Shown: in pieces, positions 12,125-23,990 of the stretch | Layout: every line of letters begins with the position of its first letter | How positions within the stretch are numbered: the first letter of the stretch is position 1 | Assembly (NCBI GenBank): GCA_001683735.1 | Contig: LUGG01000001.1 | Coordinates: 682,001-746,000 of the forward strand | DNA from: Grifola frondosa | Lineage: Eukaryota; Basidiomycota; Agaricomycetes; Polyporales; Grifolaceae | DNA length: 64,000 bases | Direction: 5' to 3' | Made by a program: the position numbers and the translations under genes | Notes under the pieces: generated by a model | What the model saw: the letters and a program-made list of their open reading frames with translations, nothing else | Told to the model about the DNA's origin: nothing | Database searches by the model: none

Positions 12125-12566
12125 TGAAGACAGCTGCGAACATTATCAATAGGCGACGATCCAGCAGGGTTGGACTACCCACATCATCGGTGCTGCATGA
12201 TGAAATGCATATATACATTAATTGTTATCGATGGGGAACAACTGAAAATATTGTCGAAACGTACCTCATATTTCGTAGGTTTTGCATTAAATTTTCCGCC
12301 AGCTGAAAAACACCCGGGTCTCCCGCCGCCGAATCCATGGCTGCTATGAAAGTCCAGGATTCTAGACTCGGGGTGGTTATGTCGGTGATCAAATTGCCCC
12401 GCCGCTGTGCAGAATTTTTGCTCAGCGATGTTGTGATGGAGGCAAGATGGAGGTACGATCGATCAGATGTGGCTAGTCACGCATCACGCATCACGCAGTG
12501 GCACTTACACTTTAGTGTCACGGCCCCAACACTGTACTTGCCCATTGAATTTTTTGTATTCTCCTG

Positions 12567-13030
12567 ATGACTGCTCTCTACGAGAACCTTCTGCTGCGTT
12601 TAGCGACTATACTTGAACTTTCTCAGCACGGTCAGGGTACTCTCGATCCACAGACAAAGCAAGCATTGGTCCAATCTGTCCGTTTCCCAGGTTCTTCTGA
12701 CCAAAGAGCTCGTCGCTGATATTTTCTATCAGACCAAAGACTTCAAGGATGGCGTGAGGGAAGCTAGGGAGTACGCGACTGAGCTACCTGGTGGTGAATT
12801 GTCAGCGGAGGAACAGGACGCGGTCATCGGCATGCTGCAAAAGCTAAAGGATAGGAAAAAGTACGCATGTCTGTTCCACGCGTACCTATGCAGAGGCTAT
12901 TTAGGTTCTGACCTTGGTACTTATCAGACGACAACTTGCAGAATTTGCACAAAACGCCAACCTCAAGCCAGCTGCCTTGAACATAATCAAGATGGAGGTC
13001 GATTCAACCGCGTCCACACCTGGATTCTGA
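12567..13030 (+). CDS. med9: Mediator subunit Med9-like protein
   Basis: Three exons, 12567-12677, 12733-12860 and 12928-13030, join in frame to give 113 residues. The N-terminal helix reads MTALYENLLLRLATILELSQ. A coiled-coil segment follows: TKDFKDGVREAREYATELPG, then GELSAEEQDAVIGMLQKLKD and RKKRQLAEFAQ. The end is MEVDSTASTPGF. The pattern of helix, LPGGEL turn, second helix and length match what I know of fungal Med9, a middle-module Mediator subunit that links regulators to RNA polymerase II. The family is weakly conserved, so another small nuclear coiled-coil protein is possible. Confidence 0.6.
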
Positions 13031-13258
13031 TATTGCCCAGGGCGAATACACGTTCAGTTTCACGTGTGAGGGGCATAGTGCTCTCCCTGGGTTTTCGCTT
13101 TCCTCCGAGGCTTATGATCGAGCCTCCTTGTATGTCAGCCCCACGCGCAACAATTCTCCGTCTTCGATATCCTCTCACTTCGTATGAGCCGTTGACGGCA
13201 TTGAAAAATTTCAAGGCTGGTCCTACGCTATTCATACTTTCGTCTGGCCATCGCATCC

Positions 13259-14549
13259 ATGGTGCGCAACGGTCTCCCGCCAGTTATCTCGATCGTCGGG
13301 TTTCTCTATCTCGCCGCCAACCACGCGTCAGCGGGCAATGTAACATGGACGAGTCCTTCTTCTGGGGACGTGTACGGGGCTGGCGACACAATCGTTGGAC
13401 AGTGGGATGCGGACGAGCCGGTTGCCTCTCCTTCGTTCCGACTTTGTACTGTCGGCCCTGGTGATAGTGGTGACGAGGACAACTGTGGCACGGCCGTTTG
13501 GCCTACGATCCAACAAAGTGATGGATCTTACTCAACCAACCTGTGAGATTGTAGCTCGCTTCTTTGCCTCCCACCATCGCTGACCATGCCGCTCCAGGTC
13601 TTTGCCAGAGGTGTCCACCACATCGGAGTGCTATCTAGAAATGATGGATGACTCTGGAGACACCATGGTATCTCCCACCTTCTCTGTCGGTCGTGAGTTC
13701 ACTCTCCCCACTCCTCGCGCTCATTTTCTGACTTCATCGGCTCCAGCTTCAGACCCCAACTCCGATCCGCCAGATCCCAATAACAACGCCACCACAATCG
13801 CCAACGCCGACTCCAACGCGCCCTCGACCTCGTTCGTCCCCAGTACGCCCCAGTCCCTCCCCTACCTCGAAGAGGAGGAGTCCCATATGCCCGTACCCAC
13901 CGCGGCGTACGCCGTCCCCCTTTCTCTCGTCATCTCCGTCATCCTCGCCGCAGGCGGGCTTGCCGTGCACCACCGGCGCAAGCTGCGCAGCGAGCGCCTC
14001 CAAGAGAAGACGGTGCTCAAGACGCTCTCGCGACAGTCCACCATGAGCTTCCGCACGCTCGGTGACCTCGGCTCGCGCGCATCCCGCTCGAGCCTCATGC
14101 GCGCATGGCGCCGCGACGTCGGGCGAGAAGACGCCCGCGGGCGGCGCGTGCACAACGAGTCCCCTCCCCTCACGCGCGAGCCGCGACGCGCCACCCGTGC
14201 GCCGTTTTTCGCCCACACGACGCAGCCCAACACGATCCCCGCAGGCGCCTTCCGCGCCGTAACATCCCCCGTCTCGCCGATGCTCGCACGGTTCAGCGGT
14301 GGGGGCGGGGCCAAGGCGAGCGATGACGAGGACGAGTATTCCGTCGTCTCGCGCTACCTGCAACCGTCGCCCGTGCCCCCGTCTCCTCGCATGCCGATCT
14401 CCAGGCCGGAGCGGCTGCACACGCGGACGTACTCGGAGGACGTTGATTTCGAGAAGCCCCTGCCGCCGAGCCCACTGGACCCACGGCTGTATGATGTGGT
14501 GACGCGAAGGTTGTCGGCGGGATATCGTAGGGAGCCGTCCTCCCCTTGA
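13259..14549 (+). CDS. Kre9/Knh1-like secreted or single-pass surface protein
   Basis: Exons 13259-13542, 13598-13693 and 13747-14549. A signal peptide (LPPVISIVGFLYLAANHASA) leads into a Kre9/Knh1-type N-terminal beta-domain (VTWTSPSSGDVYGAGDTIVG, ... EVSTTSECYLEMMDDSGD, PTFSVG). A Ser/Thr/Pro/Asn-rich stalk follows, then one transmembrane helix (YAVPLSLVISVILAAGGLAV) and a basic cytosolic domain of about 190 residues with many Ser/Pro sites, ending YRREPSSP. The architecture suggests a cell-wall-facing sensor or wall-assembly protein. The second intron uses the GTGAGT donor at 13694. The last 130 bp of coding sequence and the 3' flank recur at 20.4 kb. Confidence 0.75.
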
Positions 14550-14700
14550 CTGTGCATGTATGCCGAGTAGTCGATATGCTGATCTCGCCTCGCGTTGCGC
14601 GCGCACATATGTTCGACGTGTGCATCCATTCGTTCGGTGATTCCACATGACTTGAGCTATGTAGCAGGTCTACACTAAGTATAACTATACTCGACAATGG
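14411..14700 (+). repeat. 3' end of Kre9-like gene, copy A of a duplication
   Basis: This stretch covers the last ~45 codons plus about 150 bp of 3' flank. It aligns by eye, roughly 80-85% identical, with 20406-20680. Shared landmarks include the CTGCACACGCG start, GTCGGCGGGATATCGTAGGG, TGCATGTATGCCGAGTAGTC and TCTACACTAAGTATAACT. Confidence 0.85.
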
Positions 14701-15221
14701 GTGGTCGGTGATTCGTTTTCATGCATTGAAAGCTAAACGGCAGTTCACGTGTGATCGAGGACGAAACGTGTTTATGTCACTGAAAGATATCTGGCTTTAG
14801 TGAAACAGCGAAGCAAGCGATTTGACAATTGCTTCACACGTTCCTGTAAAATTCGAGTCTCGAGAGAACAATTCATTCTAAGAAAAAGTTGCGCCCAGCT
14901 ACAACCTTGCCCAAAGCCCCAACACAGAGGACTCTGCCCCAACAAAGGCACTTTCGCATCCAAATAAATTACAGGTTCGAGTAGATGACAACAAGTGACA
15001 TATCTTTGACAGTCCGGTGCAACAATCTCCTTCTCAGATCCCGCTCAATGCAAGTGAACTAGTGCCAGCACAGATGAATTCAGCACTGTGAGACCCAAGA
15101 TCAGCATTTTCCGTCAAATCATCCTGCCCAAGTTGGGCGACGCCTCGAAGATTTAGGCAGAGCCGCGGGGACTGATGAGTGCCGAATTAGTGTATTTACC
15201 AAAAACCTATTCACACTGATA
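14550..15221. other. Convergent intergenic spacer
   Basis: The 3' flanks of the Kre9-like and DUF6533 genes. Base composition drops to AT-rich after about 14.75 kb. No supported gene or RNA lies here. Confidence 0.5.
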
Positions 15222-16927
15222 TTAGCCTACCATGACGCCGTACACGGCCATAAACCAACTGCACTGAATTATGAGAAATAGGTCTTCGAGATATAGTGAT
15301 CACTCACGCGGTGCCCATGTTCTCAATAGCTCTATTGGCTAATACGAAAGAGAAAACCAAGTTTATAACATTTGCGACTAGCTCGATGCAATCGGTTACA
15401 ATATACGTTCTGTTGAGTCAAGATCTTACCGAAAACACTATAGAAATGGAAGACACGATTATTTAAATGCGCGAACATAAATGAACTTTGGACTCACATG
15501 AAGAAATAAAATGCGCCATCGCGAATGAACAAGTAAATCAGCGGACTTATATGCCGAAGTTCGAAGAACGTGATAGAGGTTCCATCAGATGCGGTGTTCC
15601 TCGTGAGGATGATGTTTCTCCCAAATTTATATAACATTAGAGAAAGGTAGACGCCTGAGCGACAGAATGAGATTAGCGACACTACCAATAACGTATGCGA
15701 GAACTGACATGCAACGCTCATATTGACGATCCTGATAAATGTGTCAAAAGGGACATAGTAATGCGGCGGATCAACTCACCAACTAATTAATGTGTTACGA
15801 GTATGAGCAGGTGGCGTAAATAGGCAGCCCGGGATTGGATAGTGAGGAATGCGAGGAGTTGCGTGACGAATGGAGCTCAGTTCCAAACAGGCCGTAACAA
15901 TGCCGTTCTATGGCAGAAGTGTCAACCTGAAGGGAAGTTTTGACCATCATGAAGACATACAATTATGGGTCCTGAAATGTATTATATTAGAACCATCGGA
16001 ATTTCATTATAAAGACTCAAATCTCACCGAGATATAAAAACAAGATAAAGCACAACACTGATTGGTTGCTCAGCAAAGACACAACTTCAGATAGAAGGAA
16101 ATGAGACACACTGCGCTTGCTTTGGTCATATGATGCATAGATCCTTAACAAAAACAATGCTTCTCCGAACATGCAGGCTGTTATGGTCCCACACCTGTGT
16201 GAGGGGATGTAGGTCGACCTGTGGTGATACCATCACGTAACATGAAAACTTACAGGCCTGCGAACCACAACCAGTGGTTACAACTATCCGGTTGATGTCA
16301 GTGAACAAATCTTGCTAAACAGAAATGCAATCACAACTATAATACATTCAAATATTATCATTTGAACCAGTTGTGATGCTACGAAAATGTGCGCACTTTA
16401 ACGCCGACCCCGGAATTGGTATTGACTATAATTGCAAAGTGAGGAGGGTTATTCTGTGGTTGGAGAGCACCAAGCCATACCAACTACATTGAGACTAAAA
16501 GAAGTCATCATCATGATTTTCAATGAAACAAAGAAAATATGCGCACATCAAAGACAGGAGGGTGTAATATCGAACAAGAAAATACAAGACCTTGGATAGC
16601 GACCACTTCGCTCTATGTTATGTTGAGATTGGGGTCTCAGGTGTCAAGCTTCGCTACATACCTCCAAATCAGGGTAATCTGTCGCACAATATTAGCAGGA
16701 CTCAAAATGGGATGGCTCGTTAGCTCACCTCTTGTTCGATGTTGAGAAGGATGTCATATGCTAACCAAGTCAATGCAGCAGCTACAAAGGACATCGTCGC
16801 TTGTTTTCTCGCGTGTTCGATAGGTAGACGAACCAGTGCACATATTGACCATGAAGGTGTCCTGCACAGCCTGAATGAATAATTTTTCCTCGTGGAGTAG
16901 AGTGGCGAGGGGGTTATCGGTCGACAT
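15222..16927 (-). CDS. DUF6533-type multi-pass membrane protein
   Basis: A many-exon, low-GC gene. Starting at the ATG at 16927 (MSTDNPLATLLHEEK), the readable exons are MSFVAAALTWLAYDILLNIE with QE, ITLIWR, WSLSKVLYFLVRYYTLLSLM, ACMFGEALFLLRIYASYDQS with further hydrophobic sequence, VDTSAIERHCYG, a membrane exon containing HTLLVVSLISFCRSGVYLSL and ending in FIRDGAFYFFM, RTYIVTDCIELVANVINLVF with SFVLANRAIENMGTA, and WFMAVYGVMVG before the stop at 15222-15224. The LAYDILLNxEQEVxxIW and RDGxxYFxM landmarks mark the DUF6533 family, probable 6-7 TM proteins of unknown function that are abundant in mushrooms. Some middle exons and the first splice (an intron of only ~34 nt) are uncertain. The low GC contrasts with the neighbours. 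Confidence 0.7.
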
Positions 16928-17749
16928 CTCCAGCTATTTCCGAGGCTAGTCGCAACGTGCAAGTGGGTGGCCTTGATTCCGTGATGGACTTATATACTGA
17001 AAAAATTTGAGTTCACGTTCAACAATGCATCAATATGGGCGGCATGCCAGCTTACTTGGCCTCCCGTTCCGTATAGGCAGAGCTACCACATGCTGCGAAC
17101 AGGTGACTCAGATCGGGGTACATAGAAGTTGAACGTTGAAACGTTGAACAGTGAACGTTAACTCTGAGTATTTGATAATATGTCAAACATGTCAAGCACG
17201 CCTCTTGGCGTGTGGCACTATGCTCGTCGGTTCTATTGATTTGTCCGGAAAGCCCATACGATCGTAAGGTGCGGCGAGCTCGCTACGATAGTAGGCTCTT
17301 GAGTGGCCTGCACCGGCTAATATGTATCTGGTATCAGATAAGGGCGGTATACGACAAACCTACACAGAATAGCTTTAATAACACTCTCGAACTCCAGAGT
17401 GCCATTGTGAGCAGGAATTTTCGATACCAAAATGGGCTTAAAGTTGTGCCAGACGCTAGCGAGCGCTAGCGCCGCACTAGCGTCAACATGGACCGCCACA
17501 GTACAACATATGTGTTTCCAAAGTAAAGGACAGTTCATCATGATGGTGATGAGATGGATTGAATAGCGACGTCCCTGTATCTCGACGAGGCATCCCCAAA
17601 AGTAATATGAAAGGAGGGACAGTTCATCATGATGGTGATGCATTCTATTTGATACCAGAACCCAGGCCAGGGCGGCCGACCCTCGTGTCAGCGGCGGTTG
17701 TGCTGCAGATGCTGTATCGAGCTGTATCGACGCTCTCTCGCCGACTATC
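16928..17749. other. Intergenic spacer with short repeats
   Basis: Between the divergent DUF6533 and P450 genes. It holds a cluster of GTTGAACG/GAACGTT motifs at 17127-17161 and an exact direct repeat at 17528-17551 and 17617-17640. No coding potential was recognised. Confidence 0.55.
17528..17640. repeat. 24-bp direct repeat pair
   Basis: An exact 24-bp sequence beginning GGACAGTTCATCATGATGG occurs at 17528-17551 and again at 17617-17640, 89 bp apart, about 110-220 bp upstream of the P450 ATG. It could be a duplicated regulatory site or a chance slippage product. Confidence 0.85.
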
Positions 17750-20228
17750 ATGCCAGAGCAATACCTGACTACAGCTTTGCTTGTCGTGGCTGCTTCAGCG
17801 ATATGGTACGTTGCAAGACAACTGAAGACGACAATCATCACCAGCATTCCAGGACCACCGTCTTCCTCCTTCCCGCTAGGTACGTGTCCCAGTATCTTAT
17901 ATTTACCTAAATATAATATCCGCTGCAGGGAATTTCAAAGAATATTACCAGGACGAAGTCGGTGAACACGAGTTTGCATGGCAAGAAAGGTTCGGTGGCG
18001 TGTATCGTATCAAAGGACTACTCGGAGTAAGCCTCATGTCACGTCTCGAAAAAAAATAAGATGCCTAAAACTCGTAATTCAGCAAGATCGCCTGATGATA
18101 TCCGACCCGAAGGTGAATTTCACGATTGACTATGCCGCAAGCTGCGCGTCTGATTGCTAGCGTCGTAGGCCCTACAGTATATTTATCAAAATGTCGATAA
18201 GAATTGGCTAAAGCCAATCGCGCGTAGGGAATTGGGACGGATGTTCTTGGGTCGGGGTATCGCTTGGTCTGAAGGTAATGAAATTGTGTATCCATCCGAT
18301 GCAACTCATATTGGATAACAGCCGAGGATCATAAGAGACACCGGAAGATTATGACGCCAGCATTTGGCAACATTGAGAGTCGAGGGATGATGCCGGTTAT
18401 GCGCAGCGTTGCCCAAAGAGTGATCTCACCTACACTCAGCGTTCTATCTTCAATGTGCTAATCTACTACTGCATTAGATGTGCCAATACTGGAAGAACAT
18501 AACCAGTAACTCTGCAAGTGAGGTTTCTTGCGAGATAGAGGTTTCCGAGTGGCTGTCCCGCGCCACACTGGACACCATTGGCGAAGGTCAGACATAGTTC
18601 CTGTCACCTTCGAATTTCGCTCGCTGACCCTTGCTAAGCTGCTTTCAACTATCAGGTGCGGTGCGATCATCCTAACTTGAGCAGAGTTTACGCTCATCAG
18701 ACAGCTGCAGTTCGGTAGCATGGAAAATAGCAATAACCGACTCGCTCAGAGCTATAACAACATGCTGTCTGTCTACTTCTCTTTCATACTTTTTATGCTC
18801 ACTCTGGCATGCTAGTGTGGATGCTTTCAACTTACCGAGTCCAACTCGGATTTTTGCCCAACTTTCGTTGACCTATTTACCCATGTGGGTTTTTCGTATG
18901 ATTGAGCGACTACCTTCCAAGAGTATGCAGCGTTTGCGTATGGTCGCAGATGAAGGAAACAGAGTCGCGAAGCAACTTGTTGAACTGGCCACTTCAAGTG
19001 TGAATAATCAGGACAGAACTGGGAAAGACTTCATGGATATTTTAGGTATGCCTACCACGGAGTCTTCCTCGGTGCGACGTACTGAGGTTACCGCGTTCTG
19101 TAGTCCGAGCAAATATATCTGAAGATCCGCGAAACCGGCTCTCTGAAGAAGAGCTACTAGCCGAGATGAGGTAGGCCCAGAATCCCTCGTCGACCTTTTC
19201 AGAGCTAATACAACATATCGTAGAACCGTCATCGCCGCAGGACGTGAGTCCAGATCCCTAACCATCATGCCAACAGACCTCAACTTTATCACAGATCTGA
19301 CAACCGGGAACTCCCTCTGTTTCATTCTATACGAACTCGCTCGCCACCCAGATGTACAAGAGAGAGTTCACGCGGAGGTCTCCTCGATGTTGAGCGCGGT
19401 CAGTGCTCGGGGCGACGCGGAGTACACTATGGGCGATTTGGACGGAATGCACTACATCCTGGCGGTACTCAAGGCAAGCTATCGCGCATAACCTCAATTT
19501 TTTTGTTGTTCACGGATCGCATCTACAGGAGGCCCTCCGACTCCACCCCGTCGTATTCGGCCCATTCTTGTATTCAACTATAGACGATGTGTTGCCCCTT
19601 TCGAAACCAATCCGAACTACTGACGGGAAGCTACTATCCGAGTTACCTATCAGCGCAGGCCAGAACGTTCATATCTCGATCTCGGGTATAACCGGTAAGA
19701 ATACATTGGGACAACAGCTATTCATACTCATCGGTTCCAGGCTCAAGGATATCTGGGGACCCGACGCTCATGAATTCCGTCCAACACGATTTCTGGATGG
19801 ATCAGTAGCCGTGAAGAACAATTTCGGTGTTTTCGCCGGCCTGTGAGCTCGTGTAGCATGGGCTGTCCGTCCTTGTCTAACGTTTCGTTGACCTAGGGGT
19901 AATTTCGCAAGCGGAGGCGTGTCATGCCTTGGGTCAGTCTGCCATGCCATTGAATCGTCCCCGCTGACCGTTCGTCTATATCAAACAGCTGGCGATTCGC
20001 GTGAGTTGTCGCCGTTCTTCCTCCTGAATGGGAAATACTGAAATGCAAGCTGGCTAGCATCATCGAGATGCAGACGTTTCTCGTTGAAATCATGCGACAA
20101 TTTGAGCTTTCGTTGCCACCTGGTGGGAAAAGGTGTTTCGTGCGGCGAGCGGCGTGATGTCCCCCTTGCTAGCCGATCAGCCCGAGAAGGGAATGCAGCT
20201 TCCTCTCATGGTTGCTACACTCCCATGA
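17750..20228 (+). pseudogene. Cytochrome P450, probably decayed
   Basis: Begins with a membrane anchor (MPEQYLTTALLVVAASAIWY) and the Pro hinge IPGPPSSSFPL. Recognisable parts are ERFGGVYRIKGLLG, LGRMFLGRGIAWSE, EDHKRHRKIMTPAFGNIESR (helix C), an I-helix AGHLTTGNSLCFILYELARH where the usual Asp is Leu, EALRLHP (ExxR intact), FRPTRFLDG and the haem loop FASGGVSCLG. There the Cys is present but the usual Arg is Val. The C-terminus reads ASGVMSPLLADQPEKGMQLP. The frame breaks after SDPK near 18115-18130 and again near 20125-20135. The overall plan is that of a basidiomycete membrane P450. Two frame breaks plus two altered motif residues point to loss of function. Confidence 0.8.
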
Positions 20229-20997
20229 CTCTTCTGCCACTCCTTCGCGCCTATTCTATTATGGTCGATCGGAATCGCAAATAGACATACTTGTCAGCTG
20301 TCGATGCGTTAAAACAGTCTCTGTGATGGCCTGAGTTTTGGGTGCTGCCTGCGAATGTACAATTTTTGGATATTTCATCCGCTACACTCGGATTGACATG
20401 AAGTTACGGGCTGCACACGCGAACATACTGGGAGGACGTCGATTTCGAGAAGCAGCTGCCGGCAAGCCCGCTGGACCCGCGGCTGTACGACGTAGTGGGG
20501 CGGAGGGTGTCGGCGGGATATCGTAGGGAGCCGTCCACCCCTTGATCGTGCATGTATGCCGAGTAGTCGTTGCGGGCTTACATATGCTCGCTTGAATGCA
20601 TTCGGTGATTCTACAACACGAATTAAGCTATACAGCGGTCTACACTAAGTATAACTAAGTATCCTCGACGACGGTGCTCGACTTTCAAGAACTATACGGT
20701 ACAGCTTATCTGCGATTTGCTAAAGTATAGAGTACAACAGGAAAGCTATATATGTATAGCTGCGGGAAGGGGCGGGTGAAACAACGGTGTGCATGTGCAT
20801 GTCCGGGGTGCCGACGACGACGAATATGATTTAGCGAATGGTTTGACTAAATGAAGGAGCGAACAAACGAAGGACAGGCACCCAACACACGCAATGCGAC
20901 AGCACAGGAACCGACAACAGCGAACCAACGACCGACTTCGAAAGCCCACAACGCACAACGAGCGCGAACGAACAGAACAGAACAGCGCAACCTAGAA
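20229..20997. other. Spacer containing the duplicated 3' end fragment
   Basis: No intact gene. It contains copy B of the Kre9-like 3' end (20406-20680). After it the sequence is the 3' flank of the disordered-protein gene. Confidence 0.6.
20406..20680 (+). pseudogene. Orphan 3' end of the Kre9-like gene, copy B
   Basis: An open stretch reads LHTRTYWEDVDFEKQLPASP, then DPRLYDVVGRRVSAGYRREP and STP before TGA at 20542-20544. It matches the end of the gene at 13259-14549. The 3' flank matches too (TGCATGTATGCCGAGTAGTC, TCTACACTAAGTATAACT). No signal peptide, stalk or TM region lies upstream, so only the tail is duplicated. Confidence 0.85.
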
Positions 20998-23990
20998 TCA
21001 AGCCCGCGCGCTGTGTGGGCGCGCAGGGGACACGGCGTCCACATGGAACGCCGACGGTGCGCGGTCAGAGAGCGACGAGCGGATGCTCGACCGCGCGCTG
21101 TAGAACACCGTCGACGTCGTGTACTGGTCCCACTCATCATCCTCCTCCGCGTACTTATGCGGCACCAGGGTGTCCACGGACAGGCTCGGGACGCACTTCG
21201 GGCGGTCCTCCGCGCGCGTGATGATCAACGGCGCGGACCCAGACGAGCCTGTGCTGTCCGCGGACCCCTTGCGTCCGTACCAGCTCGCCTCCAGCTCGGG
21301 ACCGAAGGACTCCGCAAGTGTCGAAAAGCTGCTGCCGCATTCAGTGGACGGGGATGCCGTGACAGTTAATGTTGAGTCGACCGATCCCCGGTCCTTTAGC
21401 TTCGGCGTACCGCTAGTGACAAAACCGCATGGCGTACCCGCTTCATAATCCTAATCAAGGAATAAAAATTCAACAACGGAACAATGATGAAGACGTCAAA
21501 GGATGCCACATACCCTGTCACTCATAGCGATAGGCTCGGCATCATGCCATCCTTCAACTTCATCGGCTGCAGGAATGTTTCGCACACGCGCACTCAGCCC
21601 GTGCTCACCGGTCCACGGATTACTAAACATAGGTATATCTCTCGAACCGCCATAATCCATGCCTGCACGTCTATTGAAGCGGCGCGAGGCCGGCGAGCCA
21701 TCGCTCAAGCCCCTTACAAGCGGAAACGGCGACGGCGGGCGCTCGTCTGTCATCTGCCTCGGCGAGCGCTCAATCACAGCAATCCGCCTCTCGGGAGAGC
21801 TCGAATACGGATCCCAAGAGAACCTACTGTGCGACGGCGACTTGGGCGACGGCGGCAAGGACCTACGGGTGCGGGGACTGCCGAAAGACATTTTCGGCGG
21901 AACGGGCGGACCCATATCGTTGGTCGCGCCAGGAGAGGGAGGCGGGAGACCCGGCAGAGCGCGCTCAGGCGGAGGTAACCTCGGAGGGGGAAACAGCGGT
22001 GGAGGCCGCGGTGGAGGATAGGGAAAGGCCGAGCTAAGCGAAGTGGAAAGCATCAGGACGTTGCTTCCGCAGGAGGACGCGGAAGACGACGAAGACGAAG
22101 ACAATAGGGAAGAACAGACAGAAGAGGGGGAGGACTGCGCAGGTGACGAATACGGGGACCACGCAGAAGGCGGCGCACTCTTCTCCGGCGTAGGGGTCGG
22201 GGCAGCAGACGGTGGGGCAGGAAATTCGTACGATGGATCGGGAGAAACTTCCTCATACACCGAGCACGATGAAGGGAATGTATATGCAGGCGACACATAC
22301 GATTCAGGCATGCTGCTCCGTGCTCGGCGCAACGGCGAAAAACCGGCATTGGTGCTCATTCTCAGGTTGAATAGTTCCTCCTGACGGGAACCGCGCCTGG
22401 ATGCCGAGGTAGGCGGGGTGGGCGCGCGAGGTGTTGCATCGCAGACCTCGATGTCCGCCTTCGCGAATGGATCATCCTCTGGGGTAAGCACGCGCCCGAT
22501 GGCAATTGCGTCTTCGCGGGACTCGGAGAATGATGGGCGGGCTGCAGGGAAGGTGTAGTCAAGGACAGGTGACACCGGCGTCACAGGGGAGCGCGTCGAA
22601 TCGGTGTTCGAGGAAGGCGAGGAATTAACCGAGCTGGTCACGATGTTGAGGCTCATCTTGGAACGCGATTGCGCGCGCAATTTACCAGGGAGGTTAATGA
22701 CTGAGGAGATGCGCGAGCTGAAGCTCGCAATCGACCTGATGCTCGTCTGTGCAAAAAAATATCAGTGCATTGAAATCACCCATGAGAACATTGTACGAAC
22801 AAGACTTGTTGCACTTCCCCTTCTCTCAAAGACGCACGGGGGTGGTACCGGGAAGTCTTCGTTCATCCGCACCGATCCTTTTGGAGCGGGTGGCGGATCT
22901 CGCGGACATGTGAACGGGGATGGACTCCTTTGGTCCCTCCCACCCCGGCTGTCAAATTCCTTGTGCTCCGCATATAACGGATCCCAACCTTCTGCCTGAC
23001 GATGCGTCTTGCTGAACAAGCCAGGCGCACTGCTTTTGGACTTACGAAGTGGGGGAAGACGCGTATGTATGCGCGGCAAAGTGGACCTAGGGGTGGATGG
23101 GCGACTGTATGCAGGTGCAGGTGGGCGCGCAGCTTGGTAACCAGAGTCCTCGAAAAACGACAGGAGACTTTCGCCTTGACGGACAGCCGTACTCGCATTC
23201 GCATCAGTAGAAATGCGAACGAGGGGATTGACAGTTGGGCGCATATCAGGCGCTCTGGCGCGAGTATCTTGATACACAGTGTCGTCGAAAAAGGAAGGCA
23301 GGCTCCCAGCTACCGAGAATGCGCTGTCTGCCTTGGAGCAGTTGCTTACCCGGGAGCGCGCAGGGCGCATAGGCACAGGAGGAACGGGGCGGGAATTCTG
23401 CTTTGAAGCGCGGAAAAAAGGGACATGGAGGCTGCTTGTGCGCGACCTGGACCGACTAAGCTCAAGATTGAGGTTTACAGCAGCAAGAGGAAGCGTAGAG
23501 GTAGGATGGTGAGCGGAGGACGACGGTTGAGAGAAAGATGGGGGAATAATAGTGCGCTGAGAGGACATGGATGGGCGGGCGGAAGTGGCAACTGGGGGAG
23601 CTGGTTGGCCAAGTACGAAGGCGGAAGCTCGAGTTCGGACCTGCTTGAAGACATTGAGGGCGGTGAGTGTGCTAGAGCGAGGTCGACTGCGGGAGGGATT
23701 AGAGGACGGAAGAGACGCCGACTTGTAGGCGTTCGGGGGACGAGGAGGAGGCTGATCGTCGTCTGTATCACTGTCGAAACAGCTGGCAACGGATTGAGGG
23801 GGGAAAGAAGGTTTTGTGTAGAGGCAGAAAAGAGAGGATCAGGGGACGGAGGTTTCAAAGAGAGTGGCGGGGGTAAATGAGAGGGCTCGTCCGAGGAAAG
23901 ATTAAAGGCGGTGCAGACGAGATCGCTAAATTCCTGGATAGAAAAGGGGGAGGCGCGGGGAGAGCCTGAGGGGGGAGAATTAGAAGGCAT
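20998..23990 (-). CDS. Large Ser/Pro-rich disordered protein
   Basis: ATG at 23990 (MPSNSPPSGSPRASPFSIQE, then FSDLVCTAFNLSSDE). A ~65-nt intron after SLKPP joins to CFDSDTDDDQPPPRPPNAYK. A long exon with repeated short motifs follows (LPSFFDDTVYQD and LLSFFEDSGYQAA look like two copies of one motif). An intron near 22.8 kb leads to SIRSIASFSSRISSVINL and a Ser/Pro-rich exon. A last intron at about 21.45-21.5 kb leads to DYEAGTPCGFV through HSARA, with the stop at 20998-21000. About 900 residues are mostly low-complexity, with no enzymatic motif. Many SP and RxxS sites suggest a phosphorylated scaffold or cell-polarity-type protein, but I do not recognise it. Confidence 0.65.

Noticed and set aside
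13749..14648. 299-residue open frame on the minus strand
   Set aside because: Antisense to the Kre9-like gene. Its Arg/Gly-rich composition mirrors the GC-rich coding strand, and it has no motif.
20851..21448. Plus-strand open frames of 172 and 109 residues
   Set aside because: Overlap the last exons of the minus-strand disordered gene in antisense.
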